A stretch of DNA of 64,000 nucleotides from Xanthostigma xanthostigma (GCA_963575645.1 OY754467.1:25168501-25232500), one strand, 5' to 3'. Shown: positions 10,619-22,104, counted from the stretch's first letter. Notes: generated by a model not told the origin, from the sequence alone. Translations and numbers: made by a program.

Positions 10619-11220
10619 TGTAACGTTCCCCGTTGGCCCTTACGCCGTGTTGATAAGGACGAAACGCTACTTCTTCCTGAACAAATACCAACGCTATTGT
10701 TGATATCTGTAGAGGGCAAAATATTTAATTATTTTCCAAAAAATGTATTTCTTTTCTTTTTTACATCAAAAACAACATTACTTTTAAATTCAAATTTTAT
10801 TCAATCAAAATATATTTTAAATCAATTTTATTTATTACACTTAAAACTAACTTAGCCTAAAATTAATCGTAACCTTTTTAATCTTTTATTTTCAAAAATT
10901 ATTTTACAATTTATTATATTTCAAATTTTACTTTAATAATTTCATAAATTCAAATTATTTCTTAACTTTGCTAGTTTCAAATTATTTTCCAATTTACATA
11001 TAATTTCTTATGATTTAATTTATTTTTATAATTTTTCATTTAATATTTAATTAATCCAAATATGACTCTATTTCTTCAAAGTAATTTATATACCTCTTCA
11101 TTACCTTCGGACTTTGCTAAATTTTTCTATTATTTCACTATTTCTATTCGATATTACGCGTTCTCTCTCATTCATTCATTTTAACTTTTATACCATTTTT
11201 ATATCTTCATAATTTCTGTA

Positions 11221-11327
11221 GTTGCCCGATCTTTGCGGGTCTACAATAATACCTTTTTATATACTTCATAATTTTATAATTTCATCATAATAATTTTTTA
11301 TAATTGCCCGTCTTTGCGGGTCGACAA
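11221..11327. repeat. Two copies of a GCCCG...CGGGT hairpin
   Basis: TTGCCCG(A)TCTTTGCGGGT followed by C/G-T/A-ACAA occurs at 11221-11246 and again 82 bp later at 11303-11327. Each copy can pair CCCG with CGGG around a TCTTTG loop. They are the only GC-rich patches in this part of the solo LTR. Confidence 0.7.
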
Positions 11328-11754
11328 TTATAATATACTTTTAATACCTTATAATTTTTATCATTCATTCTTAATTTTTAGATCAAACGCATTGTTTCTT
11401 ATATTAATACTTCAATTCTATAAACATTGAGCAAAGTTCGAGTGTAAGAGAAAAAGTATATGGCAAACTTCTCTAAACATTATCTTATTCTTTTCAATAT
11501 AAATATTCGCAAAGTATTGAATCTATTTGAATTTAATATAAACAAAATTTATCATATCATAAAAAAATGAAAATTAATATTCTTTAATTATTTGAAATCA
11601 AAATTATATAATTTACTGTGGAGATATATTCTGAACTCCATTTTTTATATGTTTAATGATTTATTATACTTACAACTAATACTTAATATCTATATTTAAA
11701 TCGTTTCTTTTATTATTTACAGCCCCTTTTTGGGTATATTTATTTACATTGACA

Positions 11755-12111
11755 CGTTAATATTGGATAGAGAGAAACCATCTATTCAATGTTAACGGCC
11801 TTACTTTTATTAAACCAACAAAATGGCGTTACTTATTTATCAATAACTCAAATTTCACTCTTTTACTTTAATTAATACTTTAAAAAACCACAGCAGAGAA
11901 AAAAAAACACCTGCTGGGCTTGCGAGAATTAGTTGACTTGATAACTATTCCCATTAAAGCGTTAATATTGATAAGAGCAAAACCATCGAACCAATATTAA
12001 CGGTATTATTTATTATATAAAAAAAATATCTTTAAGTGACGTTTTTTAAATAAGTTATTTCGTATTTAAGCACTGAGTTTGATTAAAGATAAACCGTCTA
12101 ATCTTACTCAG
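11755..12111. repeat. Three spaced hairpins with a common loop
   Basis: Hairpins lie at 11755-11797, 11960-12002 and 12073-12111. The first two have stems built on GTTAATATTG / CAATRTTAAC, and the third on CTGAGTTTGATTA / TAATCTTACTCAG. The loops share an AGA(N)AAACC(A/G)TC core. Compensating stem changes suggest the fold matters, but no function is known. Confidence 0.65.
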
Positions 12112-12668
12112 CGAAATTTAAATTTGCATAAGGCATTTTTTGATCAATTGATTTTATTTTTTGTGCTCCCTTTTCCTATTGTATTTTTATTTAATTAAAA
12201 ATGTTATCCAAAGTTTTATTACCTCATGATGACCAGAAAACTCCGTTCTCCAAGACTGATGAAATCAAGTAGGTAACGAAAAAGTGAAAATTTACTGATT
12301 AGCAAAATTAAACTATAAACTTATCGCGTGTACTTCCTTCTAAAGTCCGCAAGCAAGAGAGACTCTTATCATATTTTAGATTTCAAAAAACTATTAATGA
12401 CGGCGTTATTTCGCCCCACCTAATCTTGATTTACCAATCAGTGCGATCGAAATTTTCAAGTTTACAGCGATATCAATCAGATTCAAACTTAGATAACATC
12501 TTTTTGAGAACTACACTGTGTTCATAAATGTAATAAGAATTAATAACGTTTTGCATTTAAGATACTGAATGTTCAAAAATAAGTGAATTTAATTAATTAA
12601 TATCATTTTATGTTTCGATTACTCAAAATAATGATTGGGGACAACGCCTGTAATGTTGTCACATTACA

Positions 12669-13025
12669 AGCAGCGTATGTTAGGATGGGCCTTAGCACTG
12701 AATTGTATATCAACAATTTATTTGTCTTGCTTAGTTTTGATTTATTGTTAAACAGGGGATATAACATTCGTAAGGCGCCATAAGCTTTATTAGTAACGTA
12801 TTTTGTGTGTTTTCCAAAAGTGAGTTTACTGTCCAGTAATACACCCAGATACTTCATCTCAGATGACCACGGGATCTGATTTCCCTGCAAGCTTACGTAT
12901 TTATTGACAATCGGTCTTCTTTTCGTGAACAGTATTGCTTGAGTCTTGGTAGGGTTCAATTTTATTTTCCAGCGTTCTGTAAATTTTTCAATTTTGTTTA
13001 GTGACTTTTGGAGTCTAATTGACAA
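12669..13025 (-). pseudogene. LINE ORF2 RT thumb fragment
   Basis: It reads KSLNKIEKFTERWKIKLNPTKTQ, then EMKYLGVLLDSKLTF and LRPILTYAA. These are the post-catalytic blocks (primer grip and thumb) of Jockey-type reverse transcriptases. The frame differs from the FADD-containing piece upstream by a frameshift near 13025. It stops at 12668 where the solo LTR begins. Confidence 0.82.
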
Positions 13026-13205
13026 TCGTATCTACTCTGAATGATGTAGCTAGTATAGCTGTGTCGTCAGCAAATAATGACAGGGTAGTATCCTTGCTTC
13101 GGGGTAGATCATTAACGTATAAATTAAAGAGTACTGGACCTAAAATAGATCCTTGTGGTACACCTGCGCTAATATTAAGCGGATTTAGTTTATAGAGCAG
13201 ACCCT
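13026..13205 (-). pseudogene. LINE ORF2 RT catalytic piece (FADD)
   Basis: This piece is in a third frame. It contains [22 protein letters not shown] and the catalytic FADD box at 13063-13074. Just upstream, LLYKLN is joined directly to SAGVPQGS, so the roughly 50 residues that normally separate these blocks in Jockey-type RTs appear to be deleted. The segment carrying the first catalytic Asp is also damaged (EKA followed directly by a shifted frame). Confidence 0.75.
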
Positions 13206-13630
13206 TGTGCTTTTTCTATATCCAGACACACCATTCCTGTATGTTTTTTAAGATTAAAATTGATCATAATGTGATCGGTGATCCGAGCAAGTTGCTTAAC
13301 TGTGCAGTGTTGTCTCTTAAACCCGAATTGCTCACTTATAATTATATTATTAGTATTAATGTGATCGTTTAATTTATTCAAGACTACTCTTTCGACGACT
13401 TTGCTTAAGCAGCTAAGTAAGCTTATCGGACGGTAGCTGCTTGGAGCGCTTATATCTTTGCCTGGTTTTGGCAAAGCTACAATTTTTGCCAATTTCCAAT
13501 TCTTAGGAAAATAGCACTGTTTTAAAATGGCAATTATCACTTTTGTCAAAAATACATTTCCTTTGCTAGTCATGTTCTTAAGCATTTTAACATTTATGTC
13601 ATCTTTTCCGACTGCTTTATTATTGTGCAT
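13190..13630 (-). pseudogene. LINE ORF2 RT N-terminal fragment
   Basis: It contains NKAVGKDDINVKMLK, then FPKNWKLAKIVALPKPGKD, SSYRPISLLSCLSKVVERVV and SEQFGFKRQHC, ending at VCLDIEKA just where the first catalytic block should continue. These are ordered fingers and palm motifs of a non-LTR RT. A frameshift near 13600-13630 separates it from the endonuclease frame, and a deletion follows at about 13200. Confidence 0.82.
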
Positions 13631-14957
13631 TTTTTTACAATTGATTTGATTTCTTTAGGTGTAGTTAGCGCTATGACACCGTCATCCATAGACTGAAAAT
13701 ATTTTTTAACCTCTTTATTTATTTTATTTGTATGATGAATAGTACTCATATTAATATTTTGATTGTGCGTTGATGCAAAATGCATTGCTAGGGCATCAGC
13801 CTTTTCTTTGTCTGTATATGCATAATTATTGTCGGCAATCTTTAACGGGGGTATAGGTTTTTCGTTCTTTTTAAAGTGCTTTACCATTTTCCACAAGGAG
13901 TTATCACGTACATTAAGATTTGATATGTGATTATTCCAATTATCATTTTTATGATTGTATAATTTAGTTTGTATATTTTTATTTAACGCGACCATTGAAT
14001 TATAAAACGTAGTATTCCTAGTTCGCTGAAACTTACGTCTTAAAACATTTCTTGCATTAATGAGTAGTTTAATATTTGTGGGTATATCTTCAGTTTTGTG
14101 CGTTATATTAACTTTAGGTATTGCAATGTCCCGGGCGGTATATAATAAATTTGTGAAATAATTTATTTTATCGTCAATGTCAGCATTATGTTTTATTTCA
14201 AAGTTTAATTCAATGTTGGTATTAATAAAGTTTTTGAATTTTTCCCAGTCAGCTTTTTTGTAATTGTAAGTAGTTTTTGTGGCGTTTTTATTTAATTGGT
14301 CACCCAAGGTAATACTGACCGGATTGTGGTCTGAACTTAGTAGTGATAACGACAGTGGATCAGAATATTTAAAAATGTTTTTGGCCATAAATAAATCAAT
14401 TACGCTGGGGCGGAAACGTTTTTGCTTAGGCCAGAAGGTTGGTTCTTGGGGAGCTAAAATGTTAATATTTGAATTCAAGCTGTAGTTAAGCACTTCTTTT
14501 CCAGACCTGTTTGTGACTGGACAGTTCCAACTTATATGCTTAGCATTCAGATCACCCATTAGGAGTACTTTGGGTCCAACATTAAAAATTTTATTTAAAT
14601 CTCTAGGACTTGTGACAATGTTTGGTGGAGAATACGCAGCAACAAAGACTATTGGACCATCATTAGTATGAACTTTGACGGCAACTGTTTCAATGGTTGC
14701 CGTGATAGGCAGTTTAATATGATAATGTGTTATATTTTGTTTGATGAGAAGTGCGACTCCCCCGCCATTGGTATTTCTGTCAGATCTGTAAGTTTTATAT
14801 CCTACTGCTTTAAGTTTATAACGGTTATCCAAGAAAGTTTCACAAAGACCGACAATGTCTATTGCATTTTTATTTATAATATATGAGAGCTCATTGATTT
14901 TATTTTTAATGGAATTGGAATTCCACGTTAATATATTTATGCGATTACGGTTGAATT
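13594..14957 (-). pseudogene. LINE ORF2 APE-type endonuclease and linker
   Basis: The frame opens directly at the ORF1 stop (a TGA in this frame overlaps it). No ATG is seen before the domain, so reinitiation or a lost start is likely. Endonuclease motifs are in order: NILTWNSNS, VGLCET, GGGVALLIK, VAAYSPP, LMGDLNAKH and SSDHNPVS, with all expected catalytic residues (Asn, Glu, Tyr, Asp-x-Asn, Asp-His) present. The enzyme would nick the target to prime reverse transcription. The linker runs on to a frameshift near 13620 before RT. The frame is about 450 codons. Confidence 0.82.
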
Positions 14958-15489
14958 TTAATCAAATAAATCAACTACACTTTCAATAATTAAACTGAAC
15001 TTTGTTATAGGATCAGGCGCTTGTCTCAGTTTGTTACTCAAGCTTTTAATTGTACTCACTATTTTACTCACATTTATTGTGGAGAAAAGAAGTTTAATTT
15101 CTTTAAATAGATTACCTATTGGTTGATCAGTAGTGACTTGCTGATTTGTAGTTGTTGATGATTTGTTTCTATTCCAAACTGTTTCGGGTGTCGCAGTTGA
15201 AGGTGCGCTGGATTTCTGATGCGGTAGTGACGGAAATTCGTTACGTTTTATCCGGTATTTTGCCTGTGATTGTGTATTATTAGAGGTTGGTGCAGATCGT
15301 TTATTTAATACTTTATTGAATATCTCACATGATTTATCACTAGCAACATGATTTCCCGCACAATTGACACATTTTACTAAATCAGTATGCATGACTGGAC
15401 AGTCTTTTGAGTTATGTGGTTCTGCACATTTCATACATTTGGGTTCTCGATAGCAGTTTTTGGAAATGTGCCCAAATTGTTGACATTTA
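14958..15489 (-). pseudogene. LINE ORF1, 3' half (zinc knuckles)
   Basis: The half starts inside the first zinc knuckle (CQQFGHISKNC), then has CMKCAEPHNSKDC and CVNCAGNHVASDKSC, a Gln/Ser/Thr-rich linker and a helical C-terminus, with a stop at 14958-14960. ORF1 proteins of this family bind LINE RNA and act as nucleic-acid chaperones. The upstream half is at 21436-22104, and the LTR element separates them within the first knuckle. The two halves plus one TTTA add up to 399 codons in register, so the insertion is the only visible lesion in ORF1. Confidence 0.85.
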
Positions 15490-15829
15490 TGTAGGATACC
15501 CAATACCCACCCAGTATATTTTTTTTAGTGTAAGAGTTTGCATAAAATAATAACTAATAAGCATGAATCACTATGTAGCGATAATACATGACGGACAACA
15601 ACGCGTAAGTCGAGAAGACGAACTTAAGCCGTTAAGACGAAAAGACGTACGCGCGAATCGTGTGTTACATTATAAATATTATTTTTGTATTTTTGTATTC
15701 TTTTGTCGTTAATACTGTTTAGTGTTTATACCAATATTTTAATGTTTATACCATTATTTTCTTAATAATAAATTGTTAATAAAAAATAATTAAGCAGAAC
15801 AAAGCCTAGATATTGAAAACAATCCTACA
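15490..15829 (+). repeat. 5' LTR of the young element
   Basis: The LTR is 340 bp with perfect 8-bp inverted ends. AATAATAAATTG-type poly(A) candidates lie near 15764-15776. It differs from the 3' LTR at an A/G near 15534 and a T/C near 15812. Confidence 0.92.
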
Positions 15830-15832
15830 TTT

Positions 15833-15850
15833 TGGGGGCTCAGCCGGGAT
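15833..15850 (+). promoter_or_regulatory. Primer binding site, tRNA-Pro type
   Basis: TGGGGGCTCAGCCGGGAT begins three bases after the LTR. Its complement looks like the 3' end of a tRNA-Pro (GAGCCC then CCA). The assignment is by recall of tRNA-Pro ends and was not checked against this genome's tRNAs. Confidence 0.65.
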
Positions 15851-16744
15851 AACAAGGGATAACAGGGGATAACAGCGAATAAGATAAGATAACAAGAGAC
15901 AACAGATAAGATAACAAAGATCACAAAGCGCCGTGATTAGAAAACGCGTTAAAGTGAAGAAGAGACAAAAGTTAATATAAAAGTTAAAGTGATACAATCA
16001 AAATAGTTTATTGTTGAAAAGTTTGAAAGTGACAAAAGTTGAAATAAATAAAAGTTATTAACTGAATTAAAACTATAAAGAAATGGTGAAATTGAAAGCC
16101 AGTAGTAAAAACCGATAAAATCAGAACACGGAAAAAACGCGGTAAAAAATTGTTTCATGTGATAGTTGACATAAACAATTGGATCAGGGTCATCTCCAGA
16201 GTTCAGACGCAGCACATTGTAGATTCGTTACATATCAACAGCCGTGCCGCTGCACCAAGCTGAGGCCTGAGTCAGGGAGGCACATAAGCCTGCGTACCTG
16301 CATACAGCGGAGCGAAGTTGGCTTAGCAAAGCAGCACTAAAGAAGGTAGGACGTATCTTTCCTTAACGCAAGAGAGTAACAGAAGAGTGAAAATAGACTG
16401 ACTTTTATAACGAAATGAAGAAGTGACATTTTAATAATATTTGAATGATTCATACTAATATTTCATATCGCCCAATACATTTTATGTATTGTAATATTGC
16501 ATATTTTGTGAATGATGTAAACACACGCGCGCGAATTTAAACTGTCCTATGTTAGATTGATGTTTGTCTAATGTTTTATCAACGCATTACGCATTGTTGC
16601 CTGTTATGATCTGACCAGTATATTTTGCTTTATTTATTGAGTTTGTTCATTGTTGCACTATTTTAAGACATTATAAAATTAATCGCGTAACGAATTTAAC
16701 AATAATTTTTATTTCACAGTAGATAAAACTTTTCATTTGACGAG
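15851..16744 (+). other. Leader between PBS and gag-pol
   Basis: The leader has no coding frame. It starts with tandem GGGATAACA units that overlap the primer site, and further GATAACA copies follow to about 15920. A possible intron lies at 16346-16719 (AAG|GTAGGA donor, TTTATTTCACAG acceptor), ending 25 bases before the gag ATG. Splicing is an inference. Confidence 0.5.
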
Positions 16745-19700
16745 ATGCCTAATTTGGGTAGCATAGATAAGATAGCATATCAAATAAGTAACAGTAAATT
16801 TAAGGCCGTCAAGGCTTTGCATTTTATTTGTTTTGGTAGGGAAGAACAACCTAGAAGGGTAAGAAAAGCATTGCGGTCATTCTCTGGTTTTAATTTCGAA
16901 AAGAATTCTGACGAGTATAATGAAAGATTAGATAGTATAAGAGATAAATTAGATTTGCCTGATTTGGTTACAGTGTGTAACATATTAGATTTAAATTATT
17001 CTAATATCGATGACGTGGTGGATCGTATTTGTTCCTTCTTGATTGACCTTAAAGTTGAAAATGAAAACGACGATAATGAAGACGATGAAGACGACGATAA
17101 TGAAGACAGTGAAGACGACAATAATGACGAAGAAGTTAGAGAAGATGTAGATGAAGAGGAACGGACGCGAGACGCAACGCCAAGAAGAAACGACGAGGAA
17201 GCAAGATACAATAATGAAGCTAGATGTGAGCAAGCAACAAACTGTCGACGGTCAGAGTCGTTTGCCATAACATTTAGAGATGTCGAAGATACTATAAGAC
17301 CATTTGACGGAAGAGATGATTACCCTATTAAGACGTGGGTAAGAGATTTCGAAGAAATCGCTGAAATAACAGGATGGAATGATCTACAGAAATTGATTTT
17401 CGCAAAAAAGAGTTTAAGAGGTTTGGCCAAGTTATTTATTCAATCGGAAAAGGGAATAAGAACATGGTCTACACTTAAAGAACATCTTATTAAAGAATTT
17501 GAGGTAAAAATAAACGCAGCTCAAGTTCATAAAATGTTGATGACGCGTAGAAAGAAGTATGACGAAACCGTTCAAGAATATGTTCTAATAATGAGGGAAA
17601 TAGGAAGTCGTGCTGATATAGAATCGGAAATAATAATTCAGTACATAATTGACGGGATCTACGATGAAACGCCAAACAAATTTGTTTTGTACGGTGCCAG
17701 GAATTTTTCAGAATTCAAAAACAAAATTAAATTATATGATCATCTACAAAGAAAAAATCCAATGCCACCAACGCCTACGAATAGGACGAGAAAAGAACAG
17801 ACGAAGAAAGAAGATGCAGTCCAAGTAAAGCAAGAGAAAGAAGAAAAACCGATGAATTGCTTTAATTGTGGAAAGAAAGGACATAGATCGAAAGATTGTC
17901 CGGATAAGAGCAAGGGTACTAAATGTTTTGCTTGTAATGGCTTCGGTCATATTGCAACTAGGTGCCCCAACAAATCATCGTCAACAAGAGAGATGAGCAG
18001 ACCAAACACGAATACTACCAACGTACATATCTTAGAAGTAGTACCAAGAAACGCTGTTAAATTGCAGATCAAAAATGTCCAAACGCTGGCACTTTTTGAC
18101 ACAGGGAGTGATATTGGTGCTATCAGAGAAGATGTCTATGAAAACTGTTTTAGGGATATTCCACTGACTAACAATTACATAACAGTGAAAGGCCTAGGAG
18201 AAAACAGTAAAACCAAGACTATGGGAAGTTTTACACATGATGTCGTTGTGAATGATGAGGAATTCAATTTAACTTTCTTCGTTATACCAAAAAACGCGAC
18301 AGCATATAAAGCCATTATAGGAAATAACTTATTAGAGCAAGCTGAAGTTAGTATAAGAGATGATGGAATAATTGTATACAAAAGAGAAAAAGATAATTTC
18401 ATAATGGAAGTCAACATAGCAGCAGAAGAAGAAGAAGAAGAAGAAGTCAAACTAGAGCACATAAAGACAGCAGAACACAGGAATGCAGTCAAAGAATTAA
18501 TTCAAAATTATTTACCGGAGAAAACAAAAACAACTGATATTCAAATGAAAATTATTTTGAAAAATGAAGAACCTATTTACCAACATCCACGAAGACTATC
18601 AACATCCGAAAAAATTGAAGTGGAAAGACAGATAGAAGAGTGGCTACGAGATGATATAATAAAACCTAGTTCTTCCGAATATGCCAGTCCAATTGTACTT
18701 GTTCCTAAGAAGAATGGCAAGACTAGAATATGTTGTGACTATAGGAAGATCAACAGACAGATAGTAAAAGATAGATTTCCCTTACCGTTAATTGAGGACG
18801 TATTAGATAAGCTACAAGGTGCTAAAATATTCAGTACCATAGATTTGAAGAATGGATTTTTTCATGTGCCCATAGAGGAAAGCAGTACCAAATATACATC
18901 GTTTGTGACGCCCAACGGTCAATATGAATTTTTAAAATGTCCTTTTGGATTATGCAACAGCCCAGCTGTTTTTCAACGGTATATTAATCACGTTTTCAGA
19001 ACATTAACGAAACAAGATATAGCAATTTATTACATGGACGACATAATTATACCCAGTGCTAATGAAGAAGAAGGAATAGAGAGGTTAAGATTGGTATTAA
19101 ATTGTGCAAAAGATCACGGATTAGAAATCAGATTTGAGAAATGTCAATTTTTGAAGCATCGAGTAGAATTTTTGGGATTTATTGTGGAGAACGGAGAGGT
19201 TCAGCTGTCTGAAGAAAAAACGCTGGCTATTAAGAGATTTCCAGAACCGACGACATACAAACAGTTGCAATCATTTTTAGGTTTGACAGGATACTTTCGG
19301 AAATTTATCGCAAATTACGCAGTCATTGCGAAACCCTTGAGCGATTTGTTGAGAAAGGAACAGTCCTTTAATTTCGGTGAAGTGCAGAGAAAAGCATTTA
19401 TGAGGCTTAAAGATCTTCTATCAAGTGAACCAGTATTACATATCTATCAGCAGGGTTGTGAAACTGAACTTCACACGGATGCTAGTCAAGTTGGTTATGG
19501 AGCATGCTTAATGCAAAAGTCTAATAGTGACTCTAAACTACATCCAGTGTATTATATGAGCAGAAAAACCACACCTGCAGAAGAAAAATATAGCAGTTAT
19601 GAGTTAGAGGTTCTTGCAGTAATTCAAGCTGTAAAGAAGTTTCGCGTTTATCTCCTTGGAGTTAAATTCAAGATTATAACCGATTGCGTAGCATTTCAAC

Positions 19701-21100
19701 GAACCATGAGCAAAAAAGATTTAACAACAAGAGTAGCAAGATGGGCATTGCTTTTAGAAGAATACGACTATGAAATAATACATCGTCGAGGAAGTAGCAT
19801 GTCACACGTTGACGCCTTGAGTCGAAGTTACGCAGTAATGATAATAACAGAAGAGGATGGCATCATTACAAGATTAAAACTCGCCCAGGACCAGGATGAA
19901 CATCTAGGGGCAATAAGAAAAATCCTAGAAACCGAGGAATATGAGGATTATTTCGTGAAACATGATATTTTATACAAATATGACAATGGAAAAGAATTGC
20001 TAGTTGTTCCCCGTACAATGCAAGCAGAGATGATAAAGAAGGCACATGAAGTAGGACACTTCTCAGTGAAAAAGACAAAAGAAGTGGTGACGAGAGAATT
20101 TTATATACCTAAGTTGAAAAAGAAAATTCAAGTATGTATCGCAAATTGTATACCTTGTATACTTGGCAGTAGAAAAGAAGGAAAGAAAGAAGGATACTTA
20201 CATCCCATACCAAAGGGTGATGTACCTTTAGATACTTACCATGCCGACCACTTAGGACCCATACCATCGACGAATAAAAATTATCAATACATTTTGGCGA
20301 TTATTGACGATTTTTCGAAATTCACATGGCTATATCCGACTAGAACAACAACTGCCAGAGAAACAGTAATGTGTTTGAAAAAACAACAAGCGGTATTTGG
20401 AAACCCGTTGAGGATAATTACCGACAAAGGCACTGCCTTTACAGCGGGAGAATTTTAAGAGTACTGTAAAGAAGAAGGGATAAATCACGTAACAATTACC
20501 ACAGGTGTTGCGCGAGGCAATGGCCAAGTGGAGCGAATTCATCGCATAGTCATTCCCGTACTTACCAAGTTAAGTACCAAAGATCCAACCAAGTGGTACA
20601 AGCACATTGATAATGTGCAAAGAGCTTTAAATTCCACATTTCACAGAAGTATAGATACAACCCCGTTTGAAATTCTTGTGGGAGTCAAAATGAGAACAAA
20701 AGAGATTATAGAAATAACTGATCTAGTAAGAAAAGAATATTTAGAACAGTTCAACGAGGACAGAGAAGAACGTAGAAAAGATAGTAAGTTACAGATTTTA
20801 AAAATACAAGAAGAAAATCGGAAAAACTACAATAAGAAGCGCAAGGAAGCTAGAAAATATCAAGAAGGTGAATTAGTAGCTATTAAGAGGACACAGTTCG
20901 GATCAGGACTGAAGGTTCGTAGTAAATATTTGGGGCCATACCAAATAGCCAAAGTCAAAAGAAATGACAGATATGATATTGTGAGAGTAGGTAATCATGA
21001 GGGTCCAATGAGAACCTCCACTTGTAACGAATTTATGAAACCATGGGTCGATAACCAGTCAGAATCCGAGTCGGATTCATCGCAGGATGGCCGAGTGTAG
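16745..21100 (+). pseudogene. Single-frame Gag-Pol with one nonsense codon in integrase
   Basis: The frame starts at ATG 16745. In residue order it has an acidic Asp/Glu run at about 105-135 and a capsid region at about 175-350. Zinc knuckles start at residues 372 (CFNCGKKGHRSKDC) and 394 (CFACNGFGHIATRC). The protease DTG is at 452, the RT YMDD at 763-766 and the RNase H TDAS Asp at 912. The integrase has an HHCC-type zinc domain (HEVGH...CIANC), then Asp1168, Asp1227 and Glu1263. Asp1227 and Glu1263 are 35 residues apart. A TAA at 20456-20458 (codon 1238) falls between them and truncates the integrase core. The same frame then runs on to a TAG at 21098-21100, which lies inside the 3' LTR. 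Gag and Pol share one frame, so no frameshift is needed. The element would supply every enzyme for its cycle except a complete integrase. Confidence 0.92.
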
Positions 21101-21435
21101 GATACCCAATACCCACCCAGTATATTTTTTTTAGTGTAAAAGTTTGCATAAAATAATAACTAATAAGCATGAATCACTATGTAGCGATAATACATGACGG
21201 ACAACAACGCGTAAGTCGAGAAGACGAACTTAAGCCGTTAAGACGAAAAGACGTACGCGCGAATCGTGTGTTACATTATAAATATTATTTTTGTATTTTT
21301 GTATTCTTTTGTCGTTAATACTGTTTAGTGTTTATACCAATATTTTAATGTTTATACCATTATTTTCTTAATAATAAATTGTTAATAAAAAATAATTAAG
21401 CAGAACAAAGCCTAGACATTGAAAACAATCCTACA
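21096..21435 (+). repeat. 3' LTR of the young element
   Basis: It is a 340-bp copy of 15490-15829. The Pol stop codon is within its first five bases. No clear polypurine tract precedes it: the bases just before it are AGGATGGCCGAG, which include pyrimidines. Confidence 0.92.
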
Positions 21436-22104
21436 TTTATAGCACTGGGTAACGCCTTTGACATTTTTGAATTTTTCCCACTGGACAATGCAGCTGCAAA
21501 TTTTATTATTTTTAACAATGTCAGTGATGTTTACCGTTTTGTCAAAGGTAACCATAAATAATGGTAGTTTAGTTTGTGTGCCGTCATTGTCTTTTTTAAT
21601 CATTTGAACTATTGATTTAACTTTTAAATTTTTACTAACCAAGTCGAGATTAATTTCTTCTGATGTTATGTTTGGCGGGATGTTTTTGAGAACCATGCGT
21701 GGCTCAGCCTCATTCTTTGGGGTGTACGTATGATACTCCACTTTGTACTTACTGAGTTTTTCAAGCAGCGTTTTGTAATCGGCCATGTTCTTGGTGTACA
21801 TTAGCATTCTGTTGCCTCTGTATTTAATAGTCAATTCATCCGTGAGATCAGGTTTGATTTTGGATAATTCTTCGGTATGCTTGGTTAGAAGACTGTATAC
21901 CACAACAGGGGGAATCTTGGAACTTGATTTAGCACTTTCGACTGTTTTTGAACTTGAGGGGGTAGCATCCTCGTCCATAGACTCTGGTTCAGAATCAGAT
22001 AGAGCTTCAAATTGATTACTTGTTCTAACCGCGTAACTAAGTTTTACCGTACTATTGTCTGTTTTAAGTCTCTTGTTACCACTTACTGATGGAGTAAACT
22101 CCAT
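21436..22104 (-). pseudogene. LINE ORF1, 5' half
   Basis: The ATG is at 22104-22102; the TTG at 22119 is an in-frame upstream triplet with no support as a start. The N-terminus is Ser-rich and acidic. Next comes a domain with KVEYHTYTPK, MVLKNIPPNITSEEI and LPLFMVTFDKT, resembling the C2HC-associated domain found upstream of knuckles in Jockey-type Gag-like ORF1s. It ends in the first knuckle (CYKC), where the LTR element inserted. The rest of ORF1 is at 14958-15489. Confidence 0.85.

Larger units (their letters stand above)
10619..12668. mobile_element. Putative 2,050-bp solo LTR inside LINE ORF2
   Basis: The unit starts TGTAACGT and ends ACATTACA, so it has TG...CA termini with an imperfect 8-bp inverted repeat. 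It is flanked by a 4-bp duplication AGCA (10615-10618 and 12669-12672). Removing it with one AGCA leaves the LINE frame in register. There is no coding region, and the two halves are not direct repeats of each other, so a solo LTR (two LTRs recombined to one) is the simplest reading. It is very AT-rich. It contains a repeated hairpin (11221-11246, 11303-11327) and three larger hairpins (11755-12111). The parent family is unknown. Confidence 0.72.
15490..21435 (+). mobile_element. Complete young Ty3/mdg4-type LTR retrotransposon
   Basis: The two 340-bp LTRs (15490-15829 and 21096-21435) differ at only two positions that I can see. They have TGTAGGAT...ATCCTACA ends and a 4-bp TTTA duplication (15486-15489 and 21436-21439). 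Between them are a tRNA-Pro-like primer site, a 0.9-kb leader and one long gag-pol frame broken by a single stop. There is no env. The element lies opposite to the LINE it interrupts. It is the youngest visible layer of the nest. Confidence 0.92.

Noticed and set aside
10619-12668. Could be a complete small retrotransposon (TRIM) rather than a solo LTR
   Set aside because: No direct terminal repeats are visible inside the 2,050 bp and no primer site was found.
16991-17268. Ser- and Val/Ile-rich frames on the minus strand of the young element
   Set aside because: They are shadows of the GAC/GAA-rich acidic run in Gag.
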